Shown piece after piece: positions 12,291 to 23,623 of a DNA stretch of 64,000 bases. Under the pieces are notes generated by a model. The model was not told the DNA's origin and did no database searches. It was given only the letters and a program-made list of their open reading frames with translations. The DNA comes from Platerodrilus igneus. Its lineage: Eukaryota > Arthropoda > Insecta > Coleoptera > Lycidae. Each line of letters begins with the position of its first letter. Within the stretch, counting starts at the first letter, position 1. The DNA lies in assembly GCA_036346225.1 (NCBI GenBank), contig JARFIW010000831.1, forward strand, positions 1,488,001 through 1,552,000, written 5' to 3'. A program made the translations under genes and the position numbers.

Positions 12291-12500
12291 TATTATATTT
12301 TTACTCTAAACTTTTAAATACTAAATAAATCTACCTAACTTTAAATATTGTACAAATTTCTCTATTTTCCTTTAATTGAAACTTTTCAAATCCCCGGTTT
12401 AGTTTAATTAATTTATCTGCACTCTCGCAATCGTATTTTAAAATTTATTTTAATTTAATTCGCGCCTCCTAATCTCAGGTTATTTTATTGTGGTTTAATT

Positions 12501-12522
12501 CATGCCCCAACTTGGGTAGCCA
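12501..12522 (-). promoter_or_regulatory. Gypsy-B primer-binding site (tRNA-Lys-like)
   Basis: On the minus strand the sequence reads TGGCTACCCAAGTTGGGGC. It closely resembles the complement of the 3' end of insect tRNA-Lys (TGGCGCCCAACGTGGGGC). It lies 8 bases inside the LTR end (CATAGCA at 12531-12537) and upstream of gag, as expected for the minus-strand DNA primer site. Confidence 0.65.
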
Positions 12523-12530
12523 TATTTATT

Positions 12531-13900
12531 TGCTATGGTATTAGCGGATTATCGAGCCTCTACGTTGAGCTGTTATTATTTATTTTGCTATGAATTCTAA
12601 ATTATTGGACCACCATTTTAATATTCACGATTAAGTGTAATTATCTCCTCCTCCAGCTGTTTCTTAATATTACTATCAACTGGACTTTATCTTTAAACAA
12701 CTCTATCTTCCAATGGCAAAATTCGATACGTTACCGCCTTGCGGGTTATCACTTTCCTATTCAACTTGTGGCTCCGCGTTTTGTACTATTTAAATCTTAT
12801 GACCTCGGCTAGCATTTATTTGCAATTATAAAATTCAGTAAATTTAGATTCTATATAATGAAACCAATATGTTATGTACAGCTTTTGAAATTATTTGTAA
12901 TACATTTCTTCTAAATTTCATTTATTAACAACCATCTAGTATGTACAAAAAAAACCCAAAGTCACCAAAGAAAATTTATTACTTTTACCAACAAAGTGTA
13001 GAATATTCTAAACCTGTTTTCTTATTACTCATTCAATGCGTATGCAACCTCATTTGTTGACTTCTTCACAAGCATATCATATTTAGCAAATTCAATATTA
13101 AAAATAAAATAAAAATTCATATAGAAAAACAAATGTCTTATAACTAAAAATCTGACCTGGTTTTATCTTTTTCACATCGACGCTTCCAATAAAAATGATC
13201 TTCCCCAATTCTGGATTCCATTCAAATTATTACACTATGGATCACCACCATTAAATTATATCCCCAATTTATTTCAATTCTTCAAACTTATCATTCTTGC
13301 CCCAGACTTAAAATTGTAGTTTGTTTCATCCCTGTACTTCAAGATTGTATTATTCTTCTTTTCCCCTTGACATTTAAATTGCATTACTGTATTTCTTTTT
13401 TAACATCAGAATCCTAGTCTATTTCCCTCAGACCTCGAAACCCTATTATTTTTATGTCTTAGTTTACAATAAATTCTTTAAAAACGTACTTACGTTTAAA
13501 CGGTAATTGTAATCTTTATACTCGCACTCATTTTATTTTTCACTTTTATACTTATTACGTAATACTTTGTCTAATGGCAATGCACTTCGGCCTTCATTGA
13601 GTTCAAAACTGACTTTCTTATCAAGGTGCTTGCTAATATAACCTCGAATTCCACTCCATCCGTGGGTTTGGTCTAGAACTCGTCGCTTGTCTCTGACCAA
13701 TCAAATAATTGCTTTTAGAGCAGTTTCTGATGCAATGCTCCACGCTTTCCCATAATCATAACCTGCCCGCAGCTGTGTCTCATTATCAACATGCTGATTT
13801 TTAACTTCTGAATAAACCACTCATAGTTTTAAAACTATTTATACGTTTCGATCCATCTAGATCGTGTCAAAATAAATATTCAAAGTTATCCATAAATCAG
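12531..13900 (-). mobile_element. Gypsy-B 5' LTR (right edge undetermined)
   Basis: On the minus strand the LTR ends in CATAGCA at 12531, matching the CACAGCA ends of the other LTRs here. A second primer-site-like module (GCTCAACGTAGAGGCTCGAT, 12551-12570) lies inside the LTR end. A TATA-like CGTATAAATAG sits at about 13831-13842, roughly 1.3 kb upstream of the end, comparable to the TATA position in the two other long LTR families. The LTR start could not be located because no second copy is present; by analogy it may reach about 14.7 kb. Confidence 0.5.
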
Positions 13901-15600
13901 TAATGGTATTGGTAACTTATTGCTTTTGATAAAAAAATTTTACGTAGTTATTGGCAACTGTAATCTGCACCCATCTCATCACAAATTCGTCGGCCTACAG
14001 ACAGCAGCCAGAATAAATGTGTTGTAAGGACAACGTAAAGCTTCTGTATTAAGGCCAAGTATATTGATTCAAAGAACCTAAGAATGTATGTTAGAATCCA
14101 GACTAAGGATGTGTGGTGAGATATCCCAAAAATGTGACTAAATATCCTAGGAATATGGGTTACAATCCAGGCTGAAAACATTAAAATGTCTATTAAGAAA
14201 CCTCGCTCTTCAAATGCTTACCAGTCATATAAAAAGAAGGCAAGTCTTCACCATAAACATTCTGCAACTGCCCGGTTGGATTTATAATATTTATCTGAAG
14301 AGAAACTACGTAAGCTAACACTCGAAATATAGTGAACTCATTTAACGAACGTATTCTGAAGTAGTTTTCTGAGGAGTATTTTACAGAAAACCCATTATAG
14401 AATGGCAACAGTTTTTGAGCGGATTTCTAGCATTCAACAATAATATAGACACTTTGTCTGATTACAATTAAACTATGTTACTTAATTATAATAAATATTG
14501 GGTACTAACTAAACGTAGGCAGCTTGTATAATTGAGCGATTTTCCAAACGTGAAAGTAAACATTTATTAAACCAGTGTAATGGAACATTAAATGTACAAT
14601 ATTGTTAACTGATTTACGCACGATTTTTGCAGCTATAAAATAATTAAGAATGTATTGATTATTGTGATTTATAATATTTATTTAGAATATTTAAATGAAA
14701 TATACTGATTTTGTAATATATTTAACGAAAATCCATTTTTTAAAAATAATTAGAAGCATTAATAATCTTAATCAAACGGTACGTAGTTATGATACATTGT
14801 AAGAAACACAATGAAGTTGGTAAACACCAATTCAGGTTAAAGCGACTAATATAACATAAAGTATGGAAATAATAGAAAGAATATATTAAGTTGTTATTTT
14901 TCAGATGTTAATTTTAGAATCCTAATTAACATCGAATAATAAGTGAAGCTTCAGTATCAGATTTGATTCATTTCTGTATACGAGTCAGTCTTTGCTCTTA
15001 ATTTAGAATCGGATTTACTCTTTGTTGAATACAAGTAAGCTTTGTCAAGACCTCAAGTCGATTAATTTTTATTGAATTTAACAATACAAAATTAGTTAAC
15101 TTTTATTTAAAATAATATCAAAGTAAACTAAATAAATAAAGAATTGACTTAAATTAGTAACCTTAGAAGTTAAAATAAATTTATTAACGTCTTAATTTCG
15201 TGAAATAACTAATTTTAGTTATTCATTTCCACGAATAAAGTCCTATATTCGCTAGATTAAAGCTCGGACAAATATGTTTTTCTATACTAGAGATGCTGCA
15301 CATTTCTTGCTCAATCTAATCAAATATTGAAACGAAGCATATCCTGAAAAATAATTTTGTCTGGAGATGAGTAGTTCAAGTACAGTGAACGAAAATTAAT
15401 TTGTTGGTTACTTTACAAAGAAATAAGCCAATAATCGGTTGCGTTGTGGTTGCAGCTCATCAGACTGACGCATTTCTGTTTGCAAAACAACTAGAACAGA
15501 TCTTGAATTATACGGGAATCATAGCGTATAAATATATACAAAACATTTCCCATACGCCCTCTATACTCGAATATAAGCAACTAACTATAGGAAACCTTTT
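13901..15600. other. No recognisable gene
   Basis: AT-rich sequence, partly perhaps the promoter-distal half of the Gypsy-B LTR. The small open frames at 13948-14408 and 15401-15619 show no family signature. Confidence 0.45.
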
Positions 15601-15605
15601 CAAAT

Positions 15606-16241
15606 CTCCGATATTTTAGTGTAGATAGCATTGTTGAGACAAAAATTTAATAATATTTTGAACTATTGTAGAGACTATAACCTTTCTTAACGGGAAAAAT
15701 AATGGAAATTTAGTGAAAGTGTCAACTAGTGTTGGAATACAAGTGTGTCCTTTAGTAGTCTTACTATCATCTGCCAGGGTTTTGGTACTATGGGGTGTTG
15801 CGATATTTTGTCTGTTGGAATTTTTGTTAAGGTATATGGGCAATACAGGTTTTACATTGATTTACGTACTTAGCAACATCAGCACGTAATTTGGGCAAGA
15901 AATATTTTTGCGAAATGCGTTCATATGCTTTAAAAATACCTACATGACTGGCTGTGACTTTATGAATTTGTTTTAAAATTTCTCTGCGTTGTAATTTTGG
16001 AACTACTTGCGTCCAGTTTTCTATTTCTTCGTTTTTTTTTTTGGAATTTGGGTGCTACATGTTTATACAATTTTTCATTCATTACTTTCCAGCGGTTAAA
16101 TTTATTCGGATATTTTGAACATCTAATTATTTCTTCGCACCACTTATTATGTTTGTAATTTATATCTAATGTTGGTTCATTATTTGGTTGATCCTGCGGA
16201 TCCAAAACATTTTCTTTATCCGTTTTTGAATTTTCTGAGGT
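15606..16241 (-). pseudogene. pol: Old Gypsy integrase fragment split by Gypsy-D
   Basis: Reading leftwards from 16241, the translation gives the N-terminal integrase region (YPNKFNRWKVMNEKLYKHV), then frame-broken zinc-binding-like sequence (KYVNQCKTCI-like near 15880). It ends with part of the catalytic core (GHTCIPTLVDTFTKFPLFFPLRK) at 15616-15760. Integrase inserts retrotransposon DNA into the chromosome. The frame is broken several times. The fragment stops exactly at the Gypsy-D LTR start (16242), with the target-site base copy AGGT at 16238-16241, so it was the landing site. I did not find a convincing continuation on the other side (from 23624). Confidence 0.75.
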
Positions 16242-17111
16242 TGTAGAGCGCGCATCCCTACTCGAATTATATAGTACCCAGCCCTGGCTAAACACGGTGA
16301 AGGTGGCAGTGAGACGCGTACGTAACAGGAGGCGAGTCGCAAAGGGAATAGTAAACAGGAAGATAAAAGGTGTCGTACGTGAACTTAACCTTGTCTAGAA
16401 ATTAGTGTTATTAAAAGTAGGATTAATGAAAGTATACATATCATTAATCGTCGCTTGGTATAATAACAGTAATCAATCATTTATCGGTAAAGTTACTGTC
16501 GGTTAAAGTTGGTTGGGGTGCAAATACGAAATATTGAGAGGCACGGTCACCCAGTGTGTGTACAAAGTGGTTTTGTTTACGAAAAAGGCGAGTGTGCGGC
16601 TGCATAAAGTAGCGGTCCACCTGATTATTTAAAAGTGTTTTATGCTCATAACCTATGTTTTTGAGTGGAGAGTTGTACTGCAATTGCTTCGTGATAGTTG
16701 TATCAGGAATCCACGAATGTTGCGCCCGAAGACAAAGCAAGAAAGAAGGTTTATTATCCGTGCAATACAGGGCTGAAGAAATAAGATAAACGGTAGTTTA
16801 ATTACTAGTATTTTTATGATGTAGGGTATTCATTAGTAGTACTTTCAACTTAAGGTAATATAATCAGAGTAATTCATTGTTTTTGCGTATGTCTTTTGTT
16901 ATTGGTTTTTGATGATTAGATAGTAGGTAGGGTTATTAGGAGTAAATATTATGTAAAAAAGAAAAGAAAAAAACGTGTACTGAGAGTTGTATTTAGTCGA
17001 TTATACTTAATTTCTTTGTGTCTGAGTTGCTTTATTTTATTACAGTGTACGATTAAGAATAATTTTCCATGGACCACCGCCCACTGTAGCTTGTACAACG
17101 GGTAAATTACA
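16242..17111 (+). repeat. Gypsy-D 5' LTR
   Basis: 870 bp from TGTAGAGCGC to GGTAAATTACA, aligned end to end with 22754-23619. TG and CA termini are canonical. It sits directly after AGGT. Confidence 0.92.
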
Positions 17112-17113
17112 AA

Positions 17114-17131
17114 TGGCGCCCAACCAGTAGC
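17114..17131 (+). promoter_or_regulatory. Gypsy-D primer-binding site
   Basis: TGGCGCCCAACCAGTAGC begins two bases after the 5' LTR. TGGCGCCCAA is the complement of the 3' end of insect tRNA-Lys. The match decays after the first 10-11 bases. Confidence 0.7.
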
Positions 17132-18011
17132 AGGCTTATAAACAATTGTTTACACTATCTGTTTTTGCGATTACTAAAATCCTAGTAAAATAATTTAAAG
17201 AAAAAGAAGAAAAATGGTGAGTGGAGCGAAAAGGAAGAATGTAAAAAACGGGGAGGATAGTGAGACTAGGATATCTAATTTAGAGAAAAATTTAGATCGG
17301 TTGACGTTAGGGATTATGGCAATGTAAGAGTCACAACTTGTTAAATACTTGTAAAAAGGGATGTAATGAACCCGTGAATGAGGGCAACGGCGAGTAGAAC
17401 GCAGCTAGTTTAAAAACTATTTCTATAGTAACATATACTAGAGATTTTGACCATAGTTGTTTTGCGGTTTGAAAAGATTTAGGAGATAACTCGTTAGTGT
17501 TTAGTCCAAAGGCTTTTTAAAAAAATTAAAGACATTAATAGATGACGCGGAAATTCCTCGTGAGAGTAGTGGTTAACTGTCTTCGTGGTAGTGCCGTAAA
17601 TTGGGTAAATTGGGTCTTAAAGGAATCATCATTTGATAACTTCAAAACCTTGGAAAAATCTTTTAGGCAGCGGTAATGGAATATGGAGCATGGAACGAAA
17701 TTTAGCAAACGAAACCACGTATCTGAGTGATCTAATACCGGATATAGAAGTTATGGAAATGCTTGGTACGCATTTTCCACCAGATATCAGGAGAGGGATT
17801 TTAAATTCTGGGTATACAAAAATGGAAGACGTTGCATCGTTTTTACAGAAAGTCCACAAAAACTTATGATTCGGAACCGAGAAATAAAATGTTCCAACCA
17901 CGTAAATACCTCGGACAAATAGTTCAAATAACGAAAGAGGTAGGGGTAGCATGGGGTAACGAATGACCCAAGATCGACGAGAAAATTCTAAGAAAAATTC
18001 GCATAACACGA

Positions 18012-18024
18012 CCGTATCTTCTAC
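18012..18024. repeat. Target-site duplication of SINE copy 1, left
   Basis: CCGTATCTTCTAC here and CCGTATCGTCTAC at 18317-18329 match at 12 of 13 bases, bracketing the SINE exactly. Confidence 0.85.
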
Positions 18025-18316
18025 ATTATATGTGATTTCCAATGCTCCACCCGAAGGTACTACATTGGCCAGGAAGCGACTGCTTTTTACCTGGAAAATT
18101 TTGAATTTTGCCGAATTCTTGATGTTCCAAGCAAGGTAGGGATCTTTAACGTGCGTGACAATACACACACAGGACCTCCTTTTACCTCTCATCCGAACGA
18201 GGGCGTATTTTTGTGAAAAATGCTCGCCTAACATTTTTTAAGCGGACCGCGCCGGGATTCGAACCCGGGACCTTGGGCGTAGTAGTCGCACGCATACCAA
18301 CTACGCCACGGGGTCC
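18025..18316 (-). mobile_element. tRNA-headed SINE, copy 1, nested in Gypsy-D gag
   Basis: On the minus strand the element starts GGGGACCCCGTGGCGTAG, with an A box (TGGCGTAGTTGG) and a B box (GGTTCGAATCCC). Its acceptor strands pair at 6 of 7 positions and the D and T stems are good. The anticodon loop has C where universal U33 should be and one stem mismatch, so it is tRNA-derived, not a working tRNA. A body of about 210 bp follows, shared with 26912-27148 and 39169-39352. A 13-bp imperfect target duplication flanks it. Insertion after Gypsy-D is clear from the nesting. Confidence 0.9.
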
Positions 18317-18329
18317 CCGTATCGTCTAC
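18317..18329. repeat. Target-site duplication of SINE copy 1, right
   Basis: Right copy of the 13-base duplication, one mismatch from 18012-18024. Confidence 0.85.
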
Positions 18330-18589
18330 CGACGGTAAGGTTTCTAAGATTTTTAACAGCGATCCGATTGAGGATTTATTATCAGAAGGGGGGAGAGGAA
18401 TGAGGTTTGTCATGGGGTTTTGCAGGATGCTAAAGCCGAGATAAAGTTTGCGAGTCAACAAATACTCTTTGAGGGCGGGATGGGGGTAGTATAAAATTTA
18501 ATGAAACTGCTGCTGAAAGCTGTCCTCGTTTAAATGAGGTTGCCACCGAAATCAAACAAATTAAGAGGAAAGTGGTAAAGATAGAACGA

Positions 18590-18815
18590 ATTGCAAATAT
18601 ATATACAAGAAAAGAAAGGAAAGATGTGGCATCTCTAACGGAGATGTTTGATGAATAGCAGAGATAAAGACCTTTATATAGAGTGTACATGATGAATGAT
18701 GAGTGATTATGTATTTCCGATCAAGCCTGGCAAAAGTTTTGTATTCTTGTGCTTCCTTCGGTTTAAGCACGTCCGTACGAAGTTTCATTAGGTGCTTAGA
18801 GTCAGCTAAACATAT
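18590..18815 (+). repeat. Duplicated, internally deleted segment of Gypsy-D pol
   Basis: 18596-18720 aligns with 20000-20110 (shared words GATGTGGCATCTCTA and GGTGTTTGATGAAT or its variant). 18731-18815 aligns with 20482-20555 in the reverse transcriptase (GCACGTCCGTA, AAGTTTCATTAGGT). About 370 bases present in the second copy are absent between these two parts in the first. A second, deleted copy of the same pol region is therefore present inside the element. Confidence 0.7.
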
Positions 18816-19970
18816 TACTAGAACCATTACTAAAGAAATAAAAATGAAATACAATGACAAGTTGCTAACTTATTGAAGTTTTTCCTGGGTTTTCTTTGAT
18901 ATTAAATAAAATAATACATAATATTTTATTTATCCATAATAACTAATTTACATAACAATAAATAAATAAAACATTATCGGAAATTCATAATGTGGATCTT
19001 GGTACACAGTTGTACCCTTCACTGAATCCGGTAAAAATGATGAAATTGAAATCTCAATTGTAATAATGAAACATTAAAAAATTTTTCCAAATTATGAATT
19101 ATATAAATCACCAAAAAATAATCAGCTATTTCATTACGTATTGGTCATAGAAATCGATCCCAGGTAACACAAATTGAAGGAATCATTCTTTAAATTTAAA
19201 AATTATTGATTAGTGTACTCAAACCAAATATTTCAAATTAATAAAAAAGTAACCTCAATTTATGCAAAACTCAAACTTGAGTTTTATTGTTTTAAAGATC
19301 CTGGTATGATCGAACAAATTAATAGATTTTAAAATAATGGTTTCATTCCAACGAAGATTAAAAAGAATGCTAAACAAACCACAACAAACATACAGGGAGT
19401 ATTTATGCTGTATTTTGATAGATTACTTGCTTTTCTATAAACAACTGATGCAACCCGACTTTAAATTTCCATGTTTACATGCGATTCACGCAATTTTTAA
19501 TCATTTCTCTTATCAAAATGGTTAGATCTTTGTACGCATTTATATTAACTACCTGAAACTCTATTTCTATATCCGTATTAATTTAATTGTCTGGAACTCT
19601 TCTTCTTAATGCGTGTCTAATTACACTTTATCATTCATTTCCCAATATACGCGTGTTTCCACTGAAAAATATCCTTATTTGTTTTACCTAAATTAACTAA
19701 ACTTTATCTACAGGGTATTTAATGTTTACTATCTACTTAATACATGTACTTCTCATTCCTACGCCAACTATGCGTCTTCCTGTGTTTACCTGCGTCGCCC
19801 AAAACTATTTCTACTTTATGTACAGGGTGTTGACTACTTACTATCTACAAACTATGTCTATTTCTTAATTATTTCCTTAAATAAGTGTGGTTTTCTGCTG
19901 CCTATTCTAATTACTCCTTCCCGAACGACCTTTACTATAACGTGCACCCTTAAGCAACCCCTTATCACAG

Positions 19971-19972
<2 letters not shown>
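18816..19972 (+). mobile_element. Possible solo LTR-like insertion inside Gypsy-D
   Basis: This 1.16-kb block separates the two copies of the duplicated pol segment and shares no coding signature with Gypsy. It ends CACAGCA at 19966-19972, directly before (AT)n, the same ending and context as three other LTR ends in the window. It contains two diverged repeats of a TTTATnTACAGGGTnTT motif (about 19704 and 19817). Its left limit and any target duplication could not be determined. Confidence 0.35.

Positions 19973-20003
<31 letters not shown>
19973..20003. repeat. (AT)n microsatellite
   Basis: A pure AT run following CACAGCA. The duplicated Gypsy-D segment has only a short ATATATATA at the equivalent place (18596-18604), so this site expanded or was the insertion target. 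Confidence 0.95.
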
Positions 20004-20005
<2 letters not shown>

Positions 20006-22640
20006 AGCGAAAAAAGGAGAGATGTGGCATCTCTAGGGGAGGTGTTTGATGAATCGCAAAGATGACTTATTTGGTGTACATGATGAATATGAGTCATTTG
20101 TTTTTCGACCAGCCTGACTTGACAAACATTTATCAACACCCTATGAAATCCGAAACGACTCGCCTTATTTTCAGAAATCCTACCCCATTCCCCCATGCTT
20201 ATAAGAATGTGGTAAAGAAGCAGATTCACGAATTGTTAAAGTGGGGCATAATTAGGCTTAAGAGAACGGAATATATTAACTCACTTGTAGTGGTGATTAA
20301 AAAAAATTGTTCAGTGCGGATATGTTTAGACGCCCGTTTTTTGAATAGTAGAATGATGAAGGACCATGTGATGCCACCGTACCCGAAGGTCAGTGTCTCA
20401 GCACGATTAGCTTGACTAGCAGCTATGTCAAGTGCCCATTGAAAAAATGATCAAAAATATACTGATTTTAATTTTGAAGGCAAAAATTTTGTATTCTGTG
20501 TGCTTCCCTTCGGTTTAAGCACGTCCGTAGGAAGTTTCATTAGGTACTTAGAGTCAACCTTAGAGTCAGAAGTGGAACCGTTTGCGTGTTCATACGCAGA
20601 CGATATTTTGATAAATGCTAGAAGTCCCACAGAACATGTGGAGCATTTTTAAAGCGAGGTTTACAATTAAGCTCCAGTGTATGTTTTGTCAAAGAGCATG
20701 TATCGTTTTTGGAGCACATTCTAACGTCCAAGAAAATAATCATCGACCCCAAGCGAATTGGAGCTACTACCAAGTTACCCAGGTCACGTAATGTAAAAAA
20801 TTTATGGCATTTCTCGGTCTATGCAATTATGAACGCCGGTTTGTGCAAAACTTTTCAGGTCTACTCCTTTATTGAGGTTGTTAAAAAAAAGGCACTCATT
20901 AGGAATGGACGAAAGTGGAACAAAGTAGTTTTGAAATGATTAAAGCACAATATTTGGAAGTATGCTTTTTTGTACCACCCACGAGTGGGTGAACGTTATT
21001 TTGTACAGATAGATTCGTCGGGGTATGCTTTAGGCGCCATTCTGTTTCAAATTAATGGCACAATGGGGGGAAAAGAAAATTATAGCTTTTATTAGGCGCT
21101 CTTTAAGCGGAAGGCAATTGCGTTATTGTACGTCGGGAAAAAAGGCGTTATCAGTTACATGCGTCAATAGCGACTATTTGTTTTGGGCAACGCCCTAACG
21201 ATCGTTACTGACCACAAGCCACTATCATTTCTTCTGAGGTGTAGACTACTTAATAGTACACTTACATGGACTCTATTAATATTAATACAGAAATAGTGTT
21301 TTGATAATAATATATGTGCGGGGATCGAAAAATGTGGCAACCGACTGTTTGTCGCGTTATCCTACTGGCATGCCCAGGAAGGCGGATCAACCAGCAAAAC
21401 TAAATGAGGTTGAATTGAACGAGATAGTGAAAGGTTCGGCCTTTCGTAAGGTAAAAGATAAAATGGACACGTTGAGTAGTGACCAAAGAGCAGACTCAGT
21501 TCTGGGTTCTATTATCGTTGAATTAGAAAAGGGAACTTGCTCTCAAAAATTACAATAATGGTATCTCAGGTACCAGGGAATACTTTTTCGGGTTAGCTCG
21601 GTAAGCGATCCCCGTCCAAAGGCTTGTGTACCTAAAGGTCATATTCTTGATATAGTGCTAGCGGAGCACGAGAAACGGGGTCATTTTGGTTCCAAAAATG
21701 TTACTTAGCTCTAAAACAAGATTTTTATTGGCCCAAAATGAGGGCAAGGATTAGGAAGGTGATAGCTGGATGTCAATTTCAGCAGTTTAAGGTTGCTGTG
21801 AAATGCCGTGGCTCAGTGCGAAGCATTATTCCAGCCGGGCCTGCGCAGTTAATTTGTATTGATCTAATAGGTCAGTTACCTAGATCAGTTTTGGGGCGAC
21901 TCAGTTACTTCGAAGTTAGTGAGATTATTTCCGTTAAAAAGAGCTACGACGGTTGCAATTATAAATAGGTTGCGAGAATATTTTTGGAATATCGGAAAGC
22001 CCATAGTTGTGCTAACCGATAACGGGACACAGTTTTCGGTAAAATGGAAGAAGTTTTTAGAGGGGGAAGGAATAAAAGCGAATCTCACATCTTATTATTA
22101 CCCGCATGGTAATATTACGGGACGTCTAAACCGGGAAGTTGGTAGATTATTAAGGGCCCTGTGTTACGAACGTCACACTAAATGGGCGTGTGTATTGAAT
22201 ATAACATAAACTTTTTTAAACAAAGTCATACACTAAAGAACTGGTTTTACACCAAACGAGGTACATTTTGGGAAGTTCAGGGAGCAAACTTTGTTGACTA
22301 AGATTTGCATACCCGAAACGGTGAGACGATTGAAAGATAAAAATACAATCGTAGCTCTGGCACATGATCGTTTAGTGAATAAATTCCAGCGTCGTCCGTC
22401 GACATAATGAGTTGCACGAGGTTACAAATTTTGAAGTGGGAGGAGTAGGTCTACCGTCGCATTCATCATTCGTCTTTTGCGGAGGATGTGACCATTAAAA
22501 AGCTTTTCCTATTATTTGATGGCCCCTTTTTAGTAAAATCAAAATGCGGGCCCAATGTTTATGTTTTGGAAGATGCCAATCACAAGGAAATTGGCAAATA
22601 TAACATTACTCATTTAAAAAAGTGTTGGTCCCCATGCACC
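20004..22640 (+). pseudogene. pol: Gypsy-D pol (reverse transcriptase, RNase H, integrase)
   Basis: Domains in order. Reverse transcriptase at 20130-20640, with VKKQIHELLKWGIIR, SVRICLDAR and the catalytic SYADDILI box at 20590-20613. RNase H at about 20940-21400, with VTDHKPLSFL near 21210. Integrase at about 21640-22640, with zinc-binding remnants (GHFGSKNV, GCQFQQFK where the second Cys is lost), the first catalytic Asp in CIDLIGQLPRS, the second in LTDNGTQF (about 22010) and the catalytic Glu in LNREVGRLLRALCYERHTKW (about 22130). Together these would copy and integrate the element. At least a dozen stops or frame changes make it a pseudogene. No protease motif was found upstream. Confidence 0.9.
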
Positions 22641-22737
22641 GAGGTCTAAACTTCTCTTTATAGGTCTGCTTTCATTTAAATAGGTATTAAGTTAGATTAA
22701 GGTATTAAAGTATCTTTGAATCTTTAAATCCACTTTG

Positions 22738-22753
22738 TGGGGAGGGGGGTGGA
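22738..22753 (+). promoter_or_regulatory. Gypsy-D polypurine tract
   Basis: GGGGAGGGGGGTGGA lies directly before the 3' LTR, the expected primer for plus-strand synthesis. Confidence 0.85.
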
Positions 22754-23619
22754 TGTAGAGCGCACATCCCTACTCAAATTATATAGTACCTAGCCCTGGC
22801 TAAACACGGTGCAGGTGGCAATGAGACGCGTAAGCAAGAGAAGCCGAATCGCAAAGGGGACACTACACACGAAGGTATAAGGTGTCGTGCATGAACTTAA
22901 TCTTGTCTAGAAATTAGTGTTATTAAAAGTAGGTTTAATGAAAGTATACATTTCATTAATCGTCGCTTGGTATATAACGTAATAGATCATTTATTGGAAA
23001 AGTTACTGTCAGTTAAAATTGGTGGGGTGCAAATACAGAATATTAAGAGGCGAGTTCACCGATGTGTGTACAAAGTGGTTTTGTTTACGAAAAAGGCGAA
23101 CTTGCGGCTGCATAAAGTAGCGGTCCGCTTGATTATTAAAAAAATTCTTTGCTCTTAACGTGTGTTTTTGAGTGGAGTATTGTAGTGCAATCGCTTCGTA
23201 ATAATTGTATCGGGAAACCACTAATGTTGGACCCGAAGACAAAGCAAGAAAGAAGGTTTATTATCCGTGCAATACATGACTGTAGAAATAAGATAAGTGG
23301 TAGTCTAATTACTAGTATCTTTATGGTGTAGGGTATTAATTAGTAGGACTTTGAACTTAAGGGAATATAATCAGAATAATTCATCATTTTTGCGTATTCC
23401 TTTTGTTATAGGTTTTTGATGATTAGATAGTAGGTAGGGCTATTAGGAGTAAATATGTAAAAAAGAAAAGAAAAGAAAAAACGTGTACTGAGAGTTGTAT
23501 TTAGTTGAGTCTACGTAACTTTGTTGTATCTGAGTTGCTTTATTTTATTTCAGTATTCGATTAAGAATAAGTTTCCAAGGACCATCGCCCACTGTAGTTG
23601 GTACAACGGGTAAATTATA
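22754..23619 (+). repeat. Gypsy-D 3' LTR
   Basis: 866 bp aligned with 16242-17111. The final ACA has become ATA. It is followed by the target duplication AGGT at 23620-23623. Confidence 0.92.
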
Positions 23620-23623
23620 AGGT

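Larger units (their letters stand above)
17214..18560 (+). pseudogene. gag: Gypsy-D gag remnant
   Basis: A start codon at 17214 opens a lysine-rich N terminus (MVSGAKRKNVKNGEDS) that soon meets stops. Gag-like pieces follow in shifting frames, for example around 17633-17870 (a 78-residue open stretch with LSDLIPDIEVMEML). The SINE at 18025-18316 interrupts the rest. No zinc knuckle is evident. The assignment depends mainly on position between the primer site and pol. It would have encoded the capsid; it is plainly non-functional. Confidence 0.55.
16242..23619 (+). mobile_element. Gypsy-D: full-length but decayed LTR retrotransposon
   Basis: All landmarks of a complete Gypsy element are visible: paired LTRs beginning TGTAGAGCGC and ending TTACA or TTATA, a primer-binding site after the left LTR, and gag remnants. 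Reverse transcriptase, RNase H and integrase follow in that order, then a polypurine tract (GGGGAGGGGGGTGGA) just before the right LTR. A 4-base target duplication AGGT flanks it (16238-16241 and 23620-23623). The coding region has many stops and frame changes. A SINE is nested in gag, and about 1.4 kb around 18.6-20.0 kb is duplicated or foreign. The LTRs differ at many positions, so the insertion is old. Confidence 0.9.

Noticed and set aside
17629..18234. 201-residue open frame on the minus strand
   Set aside because: It runs antisense through Gypsy-D gag into the SINE, so it is a chance frame across two nested elements.
18239..18316. Possible functional tRNA gene
   Set aside because: Good A and B boxes, but the anticodon loop lacks U33, one anticodon-stem pair is broken, and the sequence is the head of a SINE flanked by target duplications.
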